From Lysobacterales bacterium (GTDB lineage Bacteria > Pseudomonadota > Gammaproteobacteria > Xanthomonadales > Marinicellaceae), in contig JAGRJP010000072.1 in the NCBI GenBank assembly GCA_020442665.1, positions 1-42,976 of the forward strand: DNA of 42,976 bases, written 5' to 3'. A program made the translations under genes and the position numbers. Shown one piece after another: positions 18,432-27,031 of this stretch (position 1 is its first letter; every line of letters begins with the position of its first letter). The notes below the pieces were generated by a model that worked only from the letters and a program-made list of their open reading frames with translations, was not told the origin of the DNA and ran no database searches.

Positions 18432-20777
18432 ATGAAAAAAATCACACTATTATTCGCATTAACTTATGCGACATTCATTCAAGCATTCACCTATCAGGGG
18501 GAGCTGAGTCACACCGGAACATTGGTTGATGGAACGGCTGATTTTATCTTTGCACTCTACGATGCGGAGACCAATGGTAATCCGGTTGGAATGGATGATA
18601 TTCATTCAGGAGTCACTGTTGAAAACGGTCGTTTTGTGGTCAATCTGGAACAATGGACTGCCTATTATGACGGCACTCCCTTGTGGCTGGAAATTGAAGT
18701 CGATATCGGAGGAACAGGCACTTTTGTCACTTTAAACCCACGGCAAAAGCTGGAACCGTCAGTTTATGCCGAATTTGCTTATGACAGCATGGCAGCCGGC
18801 GGTGGCGACATCACCGGAGTCGTAGCCGGAACCGGTTTAACCGGTGGAGGAACCAGTGGAACGGTGACCTTGTATGTTGATAATACAATCATTCAAAATC
18901 GGATCTCCGGAACTTGTCCTGCCGGACAATCCATAAGAGCTATCAGCCAAAGCGGAACTGTCACTTGTGAAACTGACGATGATTCCGGGGGAGATATTAC
19001 TGGAGTCGCTGCAGGTACAGGACTCAGTGGTGGTGGAGTTACCGGAGATGTGACATTAAATGTGGATACAGCATCTATACAAAACAGGGTTACAGGTACT
19101 TGTCCTGCTGGGCAGTCCATTCGGGTTATCAATCAGAATGGTACAGTTTCTTGTGAAATTGATAATACACTCGATGCCAATTCATTATGGTCAACTAGTG
19201 GGAACGCAAGTGTCGGTTTATCTAGTTTTATAGGTACAACAGACGATTATCCTTTTAGGATTAAAGTCAATAACAAAAGTGTTTCAACTTTTATTGCATT
19301 TAACAATTCTGTTAATATTACTAATGGTGCTGATGCAAATACTATAAATGGCGGATTTGGTACTGGGTCGACTATTTCGGGAGGTGGTTCAGACCAAGAA
19401 TTTTGTGGAAGTTCTGGTACTTTAACTTGTAGAAACTTTATTTTTTCATCTTCATATTCAACCATATCAGGTGGTATAGGAAATATTATTGAAGGTGGAT
19501 CCAATGTTATATCAGGAGGAAGAGATAATTATACTTCTGACTCTTTTAGTGTTGTATCAGGAGGAAATGCCAACTCCGCTACGGGGCTAGCAAGCACTGT
19601 TCCCGGAGGAGAGTCAAATCAAGCCAATGGTGATTACAGCTGGGCAGGAGGCGCATCCGCAATAGTTAGACCGAGTGATACAGGGACATTCGCATGGGAT
19701 GGTGATGGCATCATAAACGATACATTTACTTCTGACTCTAGTAACCAGTTTATAGCAAGAGCACCAGGAGGTTTTTGGTTGGGCACTCAAACAGGTGATA
19801 TAACAGCTAATACAAATGCAGCTGCAATTACTCTTAGTAGTCAACAAGATGAAGATGTCTTAGTGTCCAGAGTTAATGGGCTTCCGAAAGTCATATTCCA
19901 CAGATATGGAGGTGTAAGCATTGGTAATACAGGTAGCACTAACTTTATTCCAGACGGGCTTTATGTACAATCAGGTTCAATGTTAAACGGCAATGTATAT
20001 ATCGGTGGTACTAATAGCTCAACTCTATCAAAATTACATTTAAGTACAATTCCAGGCAAGAATGCATTTAATATTGATACAGATGGAAATGATATATTCC
20101 TGGTAAAAGATACAGGTGAGGTTGGCATTGGTACAACTAATCCAAATTCAACGGTACACATAAGCTCGCCTTCCGATGAAACAGCAATGAGAGTACAAGT
20201 CAATGGCACAACACGATTTAGGGTTGACTCAAATGGAGCCGTTGCAATTGGTTCCAACTTTGCCGGCGCGACACTACCTGCTAGCGGATTAAAAGTTCAG
20301 GGTGACGCAGAAATAGTCGGCAGCCTCTCTAAAGGCGGCGGATCATTCAAAATTGATCATCCTTTAGATCCTGAAAACAAATATCTGTATCACAGTTTTG
20401 TCGAATCACCGGATATGATGAATATCTACAACGGAAATGTCATTACCGATAAAAACGGGGAGGCGTGGGTGGAAATGCCTGAATGGTTTGAAGCCTTGAA
20501 TATGGAATTTCGTTATCAGTTGACAGTGATTGGCAGTTTTGATCGTGCCATGATTGCTGAAGAATTAACCGACAATAGATTCCTGATTCGTACCGAAAGC
20601 GGCAATGTGAAAGTCTCATGGCAAATCACCGGAGTTCGTCATGATGCCTGGGCAGAGAAAAACCGCATTCCTGTTGAAAAGGACAAGGAGGGATTTGAAA
20701 AAGGTCGTTATCTGCATGCCGAAGCCTGGAATGCTCCCGAAGAAAAATCCATGTCCTATAGCGGAGAGGAAGAATGA
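18432..20777 (+). CDS. Secreted repeat-rich surface protein of unknown function
   Basis: The 781 residues open with a Sec signal peptide (cleavage predicted near residue 18, after IQA) and an N-terminal domain resembling one seen in many secreted marine gammaproteobacterial proteins ([20 protein letters not shown]). Two imperfect repeats of about 60 residues follow, starting [17 protein letters not shown] and [17 protein letters not shown]. Next comes a glycine-serine-rich stretch with YadA-head-like GG-x(n)-ISGG turns (about 300-410), then a fibre-like region. The C-terminal domain (from [20 protein letters not shown], about 636) is the most conserved-looking part. Preceded by GGGAG and followed by an ATGA overlap with the next gene. 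Likely a cell-surface or extracellular fibre; no enzymatic motif is visible. The middle (19190-20260) is more AT-rich than either end, consistent with modular exchange. Confidence 0.85.
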   Translation: MKKITLLFALTYATFIQAFTYQGELSHTGTLVDGTADFIFALYDAETNGNPVGMDDIHSGVTVENGRFVVNLEQWTAYYDGTPLWLEIEVDIGGTGTFVTLNPRQKLEPSVYAEFAYDSMAAGGGDITGVVAGTGLTGGGTSGTVTLYVDNTIIQNRISGTCPAGQSIRAISQSGTVTCETDDDSGGDITGVAAGTGLSGGGVTGDVTLNVDTASIQNRVTGTCPAGQSIRVINQNGTVSCEIDNTLDANSLWSTSGNASVGLSSFIGTTDDYPFRIKVNNKSVSTFIAFNNSVNITNGADANTINGGFGTGSTISGGGSDQEFCGSSGTLTCRNFIFSSSYSTISGGIGNIIEGGSNVISGGRDNYTSDSFSVVSGGNANSATGLASTVPGGESNQANGDYSWAGGASAIVRPSDTGTFAWDGDGIINDTFTSDSSNQFIARAPGGFWLGTQTGDITANTNAAAITLSSQQDEDVLVSRVNGLPKVIFHRYGGVSIGNTGSTNFIPDGLYVQSGSMLNGNVYIGGTNSSTLSKLHLSTIPGKNAFNIDTDGNDIFLVKDTGEVGIGTTNPNSTVHISSPSDETAMRVQVNGTTRFRVDSNGAVAIGSNFAGATLPASGLKVQGDAEIVGSLSKGGGSFKIDHPLDPENKYLYHSFVESPDMMNIYNGNVITDKNGEAWVEMPEWFEALNMEFRYQLTVIGSFDRAMIAEELTDNRFLIRTESGNVKVSWQITGVRHDAWAEKNRIPVEKDKEGFEKGRYLHAEAWNAPEEKSMSYSGEEE

Positions 20778-21028
20778 AGCGAAAATTCAAACTTCGTATG
20801 ACTTTGAGCCTGATACTGGTATTTATCACCAGTATCAATGCTCAGGAAATCAAATGGTACAGCATGGATAATGGAGGTGGCAAATCATCCGCCGGTGGAA
20901 TCGAATTACTCGGAGTTATTGGACAGGCTTATACCATACGAATGACTCATAACAATACCTCTCTATCAGGAGGTTATCTGCCGTTACCTGTTGATGATGA
21001 TTTGATTTTTATTGATTCATTTGAGTAA
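20774..21028 (+). CDS. Small secreted protein with C-terminal IFIDSFE tail
   Basis: This is an 84-residue protein: signal peptide (about 1-23, ending SINA), a glycine-rich body ([24 protein letters not shown] ... LSGGYLPLP) and an acidic-hydrophobic end, [11 protein letters not shown]. Tails of the form IFxDxFE recur at the C-termini of many secreted proteins in Xanthomonadales and related marine bacteria; I know this as a pattern, not as a named domain. The ATG overlaps the stop of the upstream surface protein (ATGA), so the two are translated together and probably act together. Function is unknown. Confidence 0.8.
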   Translation: MKRKFKLRMTLSLILVFITSINAQEIKWYSMDNGGGKSSAGGIELLGVIGQAYTIRMTHNNTSLSGGYLPLPVDDDLIFIDSFE

Positions 21029-21099
21029 TTATCTTCAAGCAGCCAGATAGTTTAAAGCATCAATCTATTTTTTAAATCGTTATACTATAAATATACTAT

Positions 21100-21128
21100 T
21101 TTACTATATTAGTATTTGCTAATATAAT
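21100..21128 (+). promoter_or_regulatory. Predicted peroxiredoxin promoter
   Basis: A perfect -10 box TATAAT (21123-21128) lies 17 bp downstream of TTTACT (21100-21105, 4 of 6 to the -35 consensus). Initiation is predicted near 21135, about 45 nt before the peroxiredoxin ATG, which has a TTTGGAG ribosome site. An operator-like palindrome occupies the spacer and most of the -10 box. Confidence 0.7.
21105..21126. promoter_or_regulatory. Operator-like palindrome (TATATTAG-N6-CTAATATA)
   Basis: A perfect 8-bp inverted repeat (21105-21112 and 21119-21126) with a 6-nt spacer sits across the promoter spacer and -10 box, a typical repressor position. AT-rich palindromes of this type are bound by ArsR-family sulfide/persulfide sensors (BigR) that control blh-type persulfide dioxygenase genes, such as the one 0.8 kb downstream. 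A CTAATAT half-site recurs at 21923-21929 ahead of that gene. Assignment to BigR is inference; no arsR-like gene is in the window. Confidence 0.65.
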
Positions 21129-21181
21129 AGACACATGTTTAATACAAAACAGATAATTTAATAATATTTGGAGAATAAAAA

Positions 21182-21832
21182 ATGCAAGAACAAACAAATG
21201 AAATCGTACAATTTCCACAATTGAACAAACCGGCTCCTCACTTTAAAGCAAGAACAACTCATGGTACAGTTGAGTTGTCAGATTACAAAGGCAAATGGTT
21301 GGTTCTTTTTTCTCATCCGGCAGACTTTACTCCTGTGTGTACAACTGAATTTATGGCATTTGCCAAACATTATGATGAGTTTCAGGCAGAAGGAGCTGAT
21401 CTTTTGGGTTTATCAATTGACAGCTACTACAGTCACGTGGCATGGGTTCGTAACATCAAGGAAAAATTCGGAGTGGATATCCAATTCCCTATCATCGAAG
21501 ACTTGTCCATGAATGTTGCAAAGGCTTATGGAATGATTCATCCAGGAGCTGCAGATACTTCAGCCGTCAGAGCCACATTTATTATTGACCCGGAAGGCGT
21601 ATTAAGAGCAATGGTGTATTATCCAATGACAAATGGTCGTTCGATTCCTGAGTTTTTGAGAGTTCTAAGAGCACTGAAAGCCTCAGATGCTAACAAAATA
21701 GCGACTCCTGAAGGATGGCAGCCCGGTGATAAAGTCATTGTTCCCCCACCACAGGATATGGATGCAGTCGATCAGAGACTCAATTCTGATGCCGAATGTG
21801 TTGACTGGTACTTCTGTAGGAAAAGCCTATAA
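21182..21832 (+). CDS. Prx6-type peroxiredoxin (AhpC/TSA family)
   Basis: A thiol peroxidase of 216 residues that reduces H2O2 and organic hydroperoxides in the cytoplasm. The peroxidatic cysteine C53 sits in HPADFTPVCTTEF (PxxxTxxC). The conserved arginine lies in AVRATFIIDPEG. The C-terminal arm has two further cysteines in ECVDWYFCRK (C206, C212), the arrangement of archaeal-type Prx6 enzymes in which C-terminal cysteines take part in resolution. The gene has its own palindrome-controlled promoter and precedes a persulfide dioxygenase. A role in reactive sulfur as well as peroxide detoxification is plausible but is inference from context. Confidence 0.95.
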   Translation: MQEQTNEIVQFPQLNKPAPHFKARTTHGTVELSDYKGKWLVLFSHPADFTPVCTTEFMAFAKHYDEFQAEGADLLGLSIDSYYSHVAWVRNIKEKFGVDIQFPIIEDLSMNVAKAYGMIHPGAADTSAVRATFIIDPEGVLRAMVYYPMTNGRSIPEFLRVLRALKASDANKIATPEGWQPGDKVIVPPPQDMDAVDQRLNSDAECVDWYFCRKSL

Positions 21833-21845
21833 TTAACCTCGCAAG

Positions 21846-21878
21846 TATCCCTGAATCCTAACCTGGGTTTCAGGGATA
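21846..21878 (+). other. Hairpin between peroxiredoxin and persulfide dioxygenase genes
   Basis: TATCCCTGAA (21846-21855) and TTCAGGGATA (21869-21878) form a perfect 10-bp stem, with further CC/GG pairing possible in the 13-nt interior. It starts 13 nt after the peroxiredoxin stop. No T-run follows, so it may be a partial terminator or an mRNA 3'-end stabiliser that lowers expression of the second gene. Confidence 0.55.
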
Positions 21879-21949
21879 CATAGTTGAGGAAAATTATTTG
21901 AACCAAAATAACACTTAATATTCTAATATCCCAAATAACATATATTTTG

Positions 21950-22807
21950 ATGATGCAAGTAGAGACATTTTTTGATACAGACACTTCAACATTCACCTAT
22001 CTTGTGATCGATAAGACCTGCAATAAATGTGCTATTATTGATTCAGTACTCGATTATGATCAGTATTCTGGTCGTTTTACTACAAAAAGCGCCGATAAGA
22101 TTATCGAATATATTCTTACCAACAACCTAACCAACGAGTGGATACTTGAAACTCATATCCATGCAGACCATATTACTGCTGCTTTCTACCTACAAAAACA
22201 GATAGGTGGAAAAACCGCAATTGGTTCAAAAATAACTGATGTCTTAAAACTCTGGGTTCCCTTATTCGCAACTGAAGAAGACACTCCAATCACCGGAGAA
22301 CAATTTGATGTTTTATTTGAAGATAGCGAGACTTTCAGTATTGGAAATATGGATGCAAAAGTAATGCACACTCCAGGCCACACTCCGGCCTGCTCAACCT
22401 ATCTCATTGGAGATTCAGTGTTTGTCGGAGACACTTTATTCGCTCCCGAAAGGGGAACCGCAAGAGCTGATTTTCCCGGTGGAAATGCTTCGGATTTATT
22501 TGAATCGATTCAAAAAATTTATCGACTCCCTGATGAAACAAAAATTTATCTCTGCCATGATTATCCAGCATTTGATGAAGAAGCAATTAGCCAAACTTCA
22601 GTTGCTGAGCAAAAGCAACTTAATACGATGATAAAGACAGATACGAAAAAAAAGGATTATATTTTGATGAGGGAGACCAGAGATAAAACACTGAGTGTTC
22701 CTAAACTCATACTTCCATCAATTCAAACCAACCTCAGACTAGGAAACTTTGGAAAAGTATCTAAAAATGGCAATCAGTATATAAAAATTCCCATTAATAA
22801 AATTTAA
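21950..22807 (+). CDS. MBL-fold persulfide dioxygenase (Blh/ETHE1-like)
   Basis: A metallo-beta-lactamase-fold protein of 285 residues. The metal ligands are visible in ETHIHADHITAA (HxHxDH, about 69-74), MHTPGHTPACS, VGDTLFAP and LCHDYPAF. The RGTARADFPGG segment resembles the GRTDF region of ETHE1. The C-terminal extension (RETRDKTLSVPKLILPSIQTNLR) is typical of Blh, the BigR-controlled hydrolase. ETHE1/Blh enzymes use Fe(II) and O2 to oxidise glutathione persulfide to sulfite. Start choice: adjacent ATGs at 21950 and 21953, neither with a strong ribosome site. No rhodanese, SQR or ArsR gene is next to it. Confidence 0.9.
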   Translation: MMQVETFFDTDTSTFTYLVIDKTCNKCAIIDSVLDYDQYSGRFTTKSADKIIEYILTNNLTNEWILETHIHADHITAAFYLQKQIGGKTAIGSKITDVLKLWVPLFATEEDTPITGEQFDVLFEDSETFSIGNMDAKVMHTPGHTPACSTYLIGDSVFVGDTLFAPERGTARADFPGGNASDLFESIQKIYRLPDETKIYLCHDYPAFDEEAISQTSVAEQKQLNTMIKTDTKKKDYILMRETRDKTLSVPKLILPSIQTNLRLGNFGKVSKNGNQYIKIPINKI

Positions 22808-22850
22808 TGATAATTTCTTAAAATATTGTTGAGCCTATGGTGTAAAATTT

Positions 22851-22871
22851 AATTTGATTTAGATTCAAATT
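22851..22871. repeat. Short inverted repeat upstream of the VIT-domain gene
   Basis: AATTTGA (22851-22857) and TCAAATT (22865-22871) form a perfect 7-bp inverted repeat with a 7-nt spacer, about 95 bp before the VIT-domain gene. AT-rich repeats arise easily at this composition, so an operator role is only possible. Nothing else is recognised in 22808-22963. Confidence 0.35.
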
Positions 22872-22963
22872 ATTTTCTGAAAAGTTTAAGGAAAATCTCT
22901 GGGAATTTAACCCTTTTATATGCCCCATTCGTATACAGACTATTATAAATTTTAGAAGCTGAA

Positions 22964-25927
22964 ATGAAAAACTGTATTGTTACTGTATTATTGATATTAA
23001 CTTTTTCTATAACTGTATACGCCCAAAACCAGCCTACAGAAAGAAGACCTCCTCCACCAATCACAATCACTCCAATCGAAAGAACCGAGCATCCTGTTGA
23101 GGTCTCAGCATTTCATGTTGATAGCAAAATTTTTGGAAATCTTTCGCAAACAGAAATCACAATCAGCTTCTTTAACCCTAACAACAGAACTCTGTCAGCT
23201 GATTTTATTTTTCCCATTCCAGAAAACTCCACAATGAATGGTTATTCACTAGACATTGATGGTGTGATGATTGATGGCGTGGCTGTAGAAAAGAAAAAAG
23301 CCCGTGTCACCTTTGAAAAAATTGTCAGACAGGGGATTGATCCCGGTTTGGTAGAAAAGGTCGCCGGCAATGTATTTAAAACGAGAATATTTCCGCTCAA
23401 TTCAAATCAGTCCAGAACCATTAAAATTAAATTCTCCAGCGTTTTAGCAAAAAACGATAACGGATACAGTTATCAAATACCACTCATGTCAGGTCAGATG
23501 GTGAAAGATTTTAGCATGAAGCTACAGGCAATGAATCTGGATGCCAAACCCATTATCACCAACAGTCAGTTTGGCGGTCTGGATTTCTCAAAGTGGCAAA
23601 ATGCCTATGTCAGTGAGTTTAAAAAATCTGATTTAACCATTGAAAAACCTTTGACGATTGAGGTACCAAAACTATCAGAGAATCTTGCAGTTATTGGGAA
23701 AAACCAAAGCAATGAATATTGGTTTTCAATCAACCAAAATCTGCATGAGAATCTTTTCAAGAAATTAAAACAAGACAAGAAAAAACAAATAAATGAAGCC
23801 AACCTCATCTGGGATGCATCCCACTCTCGCAGAGATGCAAATCATGAGGCAGAATTCAAATTATTGAACGAGTTATTTAAACAGCATCCGGATTTACAAA
23901 TTAATTTGTATGTATTGAGAAACAAGATTAAATTTGTGGAGAAATTCAAGGTTAGCGAAAGCAATTGGAAAGATTTAAAAGCTCATTTGAAAAATATCCA
24001 ATTTGACGGAGCAACCAACTTCTCAGAGTTGAATAATATAAATCAATATTCTGATATCAACTTACTTTTTAGTGATGGTTTGCACACTTTTGCCAAAAAG
24101 GAAAAAATCAAATTCCAGCAGCCGCTTTTCGTATTTTCCAGCAATCTCAGCAATAATACCAATTTCAACCAGCAACTGTCGGAACAAAATGGCGGACAAT
24201 CGTTTCACTTAACTGACCAAACTGGCTTTGAAAAAACTATCAACTCATTCACTCAAGCCAGATTGCAGATATTATCCATTGAAGTTTTAAAAGGTAAAAT
24301 AGAAAACTTGGCTGATTTTCCCAAATCAGTCAACCTCAACAATCCACAGCCACTCACAGGAAAACTCTTATCTGATGAAGCGACCCTGCTGATTCATTAC
24401 GGACAACCAGGCAATATCATTGAATCAACAAAAATCGTTTTGAATCGAAATAATGTCTTGGAAACAAACCTACCTGAACAAATTTGGGCTCAACAAAAAT
24501 TGCAATCACTACAAAAAGATGCAGAATTTAACAAGTACAAGATTATCAATCTCAGTCAGAAATATTCTCTGGTTAGTGACTTCACCTCATTGATTGTACT
24601 GGATAATCTGCAACAATATGTTGAACATCAAATCGAACCGCCGAAATCCCTGCCCGAAATGCGTCAACAGTACTTTGCTCAGATAAAACAAAGTCAAAAA
24701 GACAAACAGGAGAAAGAATCCGGCAAAATCGAACAAGTCATCAGCATGTGGCAGGAAAGAAAAAACTGGTGGGAAAAAGAATTTCCATTCAAACCACCAA
24801 AAAAATTAACCGAGCCACTCGAAAATGAGATTGTTTTAGGGGCAGATTTTGAATCAACATCAGAAGAAGCTGAGTATGTTGAAAGTGAAATTTCTGCCAG
24901 CGAACCAATGGACCGCCAAGTTGTTACCGGCTCAAGAGTGCGCGCTCCATCACCGGAAGCTAAAAAGAAAGAAGGAAACGACTCAGCCGATATCACTTCC
25001 ATAAAAATAAGTGAATGGAATCCGGATACACCCTATTTAAAAGCACTTGAAAGTACAAAAAAATCCAGTCGGGAAAATAAGTATTACCAGTTAAAACAAG
25101 ATTATCTCAACTCCCCTGCTTTTTATTTTGATGTTGCCAACTTCTTTTTCAAAAATGAACAACAAGAACTGGGATTACAAATTTTATCCAATATTGCCGA
25201 ACTAAAGATTCAGGACAGTCGTTTGTTACGCACTATGGCGATGAAACTGAGAGAGTTCAACTATTTGGATTTATGCATTGATACTTATCGCAAAGTCCTT
25301 GAAGACAGAGACGAAGAACCTCAATCCTATCGTGATTTGGCATTGGTTCTGGCTCAAAAAGCGAAAAACTCAGACACTCAAAAAGAAGATTTGCAACAAG
25401 CTATCAAGCTTTTATACAAAGTAATTACAGAAAACTGGGATCGATTCCACGGTATTGAAGTCACTGTTTTAATGGAAATCAATCAGTTGATTCCAAAACT
25501 CAAAAAACACAATATTGACTATTCATTTGTTGATAAACGACTGATTCAATTGCTGGATGTCGATATGCGTATTGTCCTTAGTTGGGATAGTGATATGACA
25601 GATATTGATCTTTGGGTTATTGAACCCAGCGGTGAAAAAGTGACTTATGACAACACTTTATCCTCCGTTGGCGGCATGTTTCATCAGGATTTCACCGGTG
25701 GTTATGGTCCAGAAGAGTATCTCATCAAAAAAGCACCGAAAGGCGAATATACCATAAAAGTGCATTTCTATGGCAACAATTCTCCGGAACTGACAGGTGC
25801 AACCACACTTTATGTCGATGTCATAACCAACTTCGCTCGTGGCAGTCAAAAGTCACAGACCTTGAGTCTGAGACTAGACAAAGCTGATGATGACTATTTG
25901 GTTGGGAAAATAACTTTTGGCGAATAA
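22964..25927 (+). CDS. Periplasmic VIT and DUF2135 domain protein with TPR-like region
   Basis: The 987-residue protein starts with a signal peptide (cleavage near VYA, residue 20) and a proline-rich linker. A VIT (vault/inter-alpha-trypsin) domain covers about 35-165 (SQTEITISFFNPNN ... FKTRIFPLNSNQSRTIKIKF). Residues about 260-420 look like a degraded von Willebrand A fold (NLIWDASHSRRD, DINLLFSDG) without a clear MIDAS DxSxS. A charged stretch with VVTGSRVRAPSPE lies at about 652-664. TPR-like helices follow at about 700-820, then a C-terminal DUF2135 domain (RIVLSWDSDMTDIDLWVIEPSGE ... GEYTIKVHFYGN). Likely a soluble periplasmic or outer-membrane-associated adaptor. Substrate and partners are unknown. 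Confidence 0.88.
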   Translation: MKNCIVTVLLILTFSITVYAQNQPTERRPPPPITITPIERTEHPVEVSAFHVDSKIFGNLSQTEITISFFNPNNRTLSADFIFPIPENSTMNGYSLDIDGVMIDGVAVEKKKARVTFEKIVRQGIDPGLVEKVAGNVFKTRIFPLNSNQSRTIKIKFSSVLAKNDNGYSYQIPLMSGQMVKDFSMKLQAMNLDAKPIITNSQFGGLDFSKWQNAYVSEFKKSDLTIEKPLTIEVPKLSENLAVIGKNQSNEYWFSINQNLHENLFKKLKQDKKKQINEANLIWDASHSRRDANHEAEFKLLNELFKQHPDLQINLYVLRNKIKFVEKFKVSESNWKDLKAHLKNIQFDGATNFSELNNINQYSDINLLFSDGLHTFAKKEKIKFQQPLFVFSSNLSNNTNFNQQLSEQNGGQSFHLTDQTGFEKTINSFTQARLQILSIEVLKGKIENLADFPKSVNLNNPQPLTGKLLSDEATLLIHYGQPGNIIESTKIVLNRNNVLETNLPEQIWAQQKLQSLQKDAEFNKYKIINLSQKYSLVSDFTSLIVLDNLQQYVEHQIEPPKSLPEMRQQYFAQIKQSQKDKQEKESGKIEQVISMWQERKNWWEKEFPFKPPKKLTEPLENEIVLGADFESTSEEAEYVESEISASEPMDRQVVTGSRVRAPSPEAKKKEGNDSADITSIKISEWNPDTPYLKALESTKKSSRENKYYQLKQDYLNSPAFYFDVANFFFKNEQQELGLQILSNIAELKIQDSRLLRTMAMKLREFNYLDLCIDTYRKVLEDRDEEPQSYRDLALVLAQKAKNSDTQKEDLQQAIKLLYKVITENWDRFHGIEVTVLMEINQLIPKLKKHNIDYSFVDKRLIQLLDVDMRIVLSWDSDMTDIDLWVIEPSGEKVTYDNTLSSVGGMFHQDFTGGYGPEEYLIKKAPKGEYTIKVHFYGNNSPELTGATTLYVDVITNFARGSQKSQTLSLRLDKADDDYLVGKITFGE

Positions 25928-25939
25928 TTAATTGAAACA

Positions 25940-25969
25940 GCGGAGCTGCTCTCACAACTCCGCTTTTTT
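25940..25969 (+). terminator. Intrinsic terminator after the VIT-domain gene
   Basis: GCGGAG (25940-25945) pairs with CTCCGC (25958-25963) and is followed immediately by TTTTTT (25964-25969). It lies 12 nt after the stop codon and is a textbook Rho-independent terminator on the plus strand. Confidence 0.9.
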
Positions 25970-26016
25970 GGTGGTTTGGAAGCTATCTAAAATCAACAAC
26001 TCTGACCCATTGATTA

Positions 26017-26442
26017 TTATTTCACAATAACAGCACTTTCTATATACATATCTGATTTGTATCTAGAACCATAGTACTCTCTCGTATACTTTAACACTCC
26101 CGACATAGTTAATCTTGAACAAGCTTTTTGTTGAATATTATCAATATCAACATCAAGGTCTCCTACAAGGATTGAGTTTTCTGTACTGTAGGAAGCACAG
26201 GACTCTTTATCGACGAATAGAGCATTTATGTGAGTTTCTTCAAGATAATATCCTGTCAAAGTCACATTCTTCCCATTAAACGCGTTTGGGTTTGAAACAA
26301 CTCGTATAATAGGAACCACCGCCTCATCATATGAACTACTCAAAATTCCTTCATCATTAATTGGTTGTGAGTTTGATGTACAACAACCAAATAGTAAAAT
26401 AGCCATATAAATCAATGCATTTATCTTGTTTTTATAAGTCAT
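26017..26442 (-). CDS. Predicted small lipoprotein
   Basis: A 141-residue protein whose hydrophobic N-terminus ends in LLFGC, a plausible lipobox with C20 as the lipidated residue (a second cysteine follows). The mature part (IIRVVSNPNAFNGKNVTLTGYYLEE) resembles the start of small OB-like domains that carry a bound or structural element, but I cannot name a family. It also has two further cysteines (in ESCASYS and QKACSRL) that could form a disulfide. Composition is AT-rich. Single gene, with a weak hairpin (AATCAA 25991-25996 / TTGATT 26010-26015) just past its stop. Function unknown. Confidence 0.65.
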   Translation of the reverse strand: MTYKNKINALIYMAILLFGCCTSNSQPINDEGILSSSYDEAVVPIIRVVSNPNAFNGKNVTLTGYYLEETHINALFVDKESCASYSTENSILVGDLDVDIDNIQQKACSRLTMSGVLKYTREYYGSRYKSDMYIESAVIVK

Positions 26443-26492
26443 ATATATTACCTAAATTCCAATCAATTGAATAAATTTCACTGCTTTTTAGA

Positions 26493-26546
26493 TCAAACAC
26501 TCCACAACTCCTCTTCAGTCTCGTCTGTTACTCTGGCGACTACAAA
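26493..26546 (-). pseudogene. Displaced copy of the 3' end of the PduO-type gene
   Basis: These 54 bp match the last 54 bp of the adenosyltransferase gene (27032-27085) at 51 positions, including the first 33 without mismatch. Read on the minus strand they encode FVVARVTDETEEELWSV plus stop, against FVLARVTDETEEELWSV in the intact gene. Two of the three differences are synonymous third-position changes and the third is V/L. No start codon or other part of the gene is attached. It is a remnant separated from the intact gene by the zinc-ribbon gene. Confidence 0.85.
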
Positions 26547-26595
26547 CATTAAAAAAACAATGAGGAGTTAATGGCTCTGACTACTCAGGTTAAAA

Positions 26596-26952
26596 TTAAC
26601 CCCCAAAAAGAAAATCCAATGTTTGTTGACCCGGTGATACTTTACCGTGATATAACTCAGAATATTTACATCGCATGCAACATATAACACGATATTTCTC
26701 AGATTGAATATCAAAAAATGCACTCAAGCCTCCTCCAGAAGCTCTAAACTCCCTCACTTCGAATTTATCATGAGAACATTTAACACAGGAATAATTAATT
26801 GTAGGTTCGCGCAGAATCAACTCTTCTTTCATAATTTGAAACAACCCCTCATATTCATCAGAGTTCACTTTCGATAAACGTATATGTTCAATAAGCTCGT
26901 CATAGGTTAATCCAGGTATTTCCTCTTTTGTGAGAATTTTTCTTTCTTTCAT
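26596..26952 (-). CDS. Zinc-ribbon nucleic-acid-binding-like protein (DUF2082 type)
   Basis: This 118-residue protein has a helical N-terminal half (about 1-50, GLTYDELIEHIRLSK) and a C-terminal zinc ribbon with C56-x2-C59 and C92-x2-C95 (YSCVKCSHDKFEVREFR ... CCMRCKYSELY). The intervening FRASGGGLSAFFDIQSEKY is the signature of the small zinc-ribbon family annotated as nucleic-acid-binding. No enzymatic motif is present. It lies between a displaced and an intact copy of the 3' end of the adenosyltransferase gene, so it was probably inserted. Molecular function is unknown. Confidence 0.8.
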   Translation of the reverse strand: MKERKILTKEEIPGLTYDELIEHIRLSKVNSDEYEGLFQIMKEELILREPTINYSCVKCSHDKFEVREFRASGGGLSAFFDIQSEKYRVICCMRCKYSELYHGKVSPGQQTLDFLFGG

Positions 26953-27000
26953 ATGTTATATTTTTAGATATTAATCTATCTGATTTTATCATACGACTTC

Positions 27001-27027
27001 AAATCAATGGGTTAGAACCATTGATTT
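27001..27027 (-). terminator. Hairpin after the adenosyltransferase gene
   Basis: AAATCAATGG (27001-27010) and CCATTGATTT (27018-27027) form a perfect 10-bp stem with a 7-nt loop, starting 4 nt past the stop codon at 27032. It is AT-rich with only a short T-run, so it is a weak terminator or an insertion-associated palindrome. Confidence 0.55.
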
Positions 27028-27031
27028 TTAG

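Noticed and set aside
26571-26687. 38-residue plus-strand ORF with a good GAGGAG ribosome site, antisense to the zinc-ribbon gene
   Set aside because: It has no recognisable sequence, ends inside the opposing gene and lies in the insertion region; the ribosome site could be chance or a leftover of displaced DNA.
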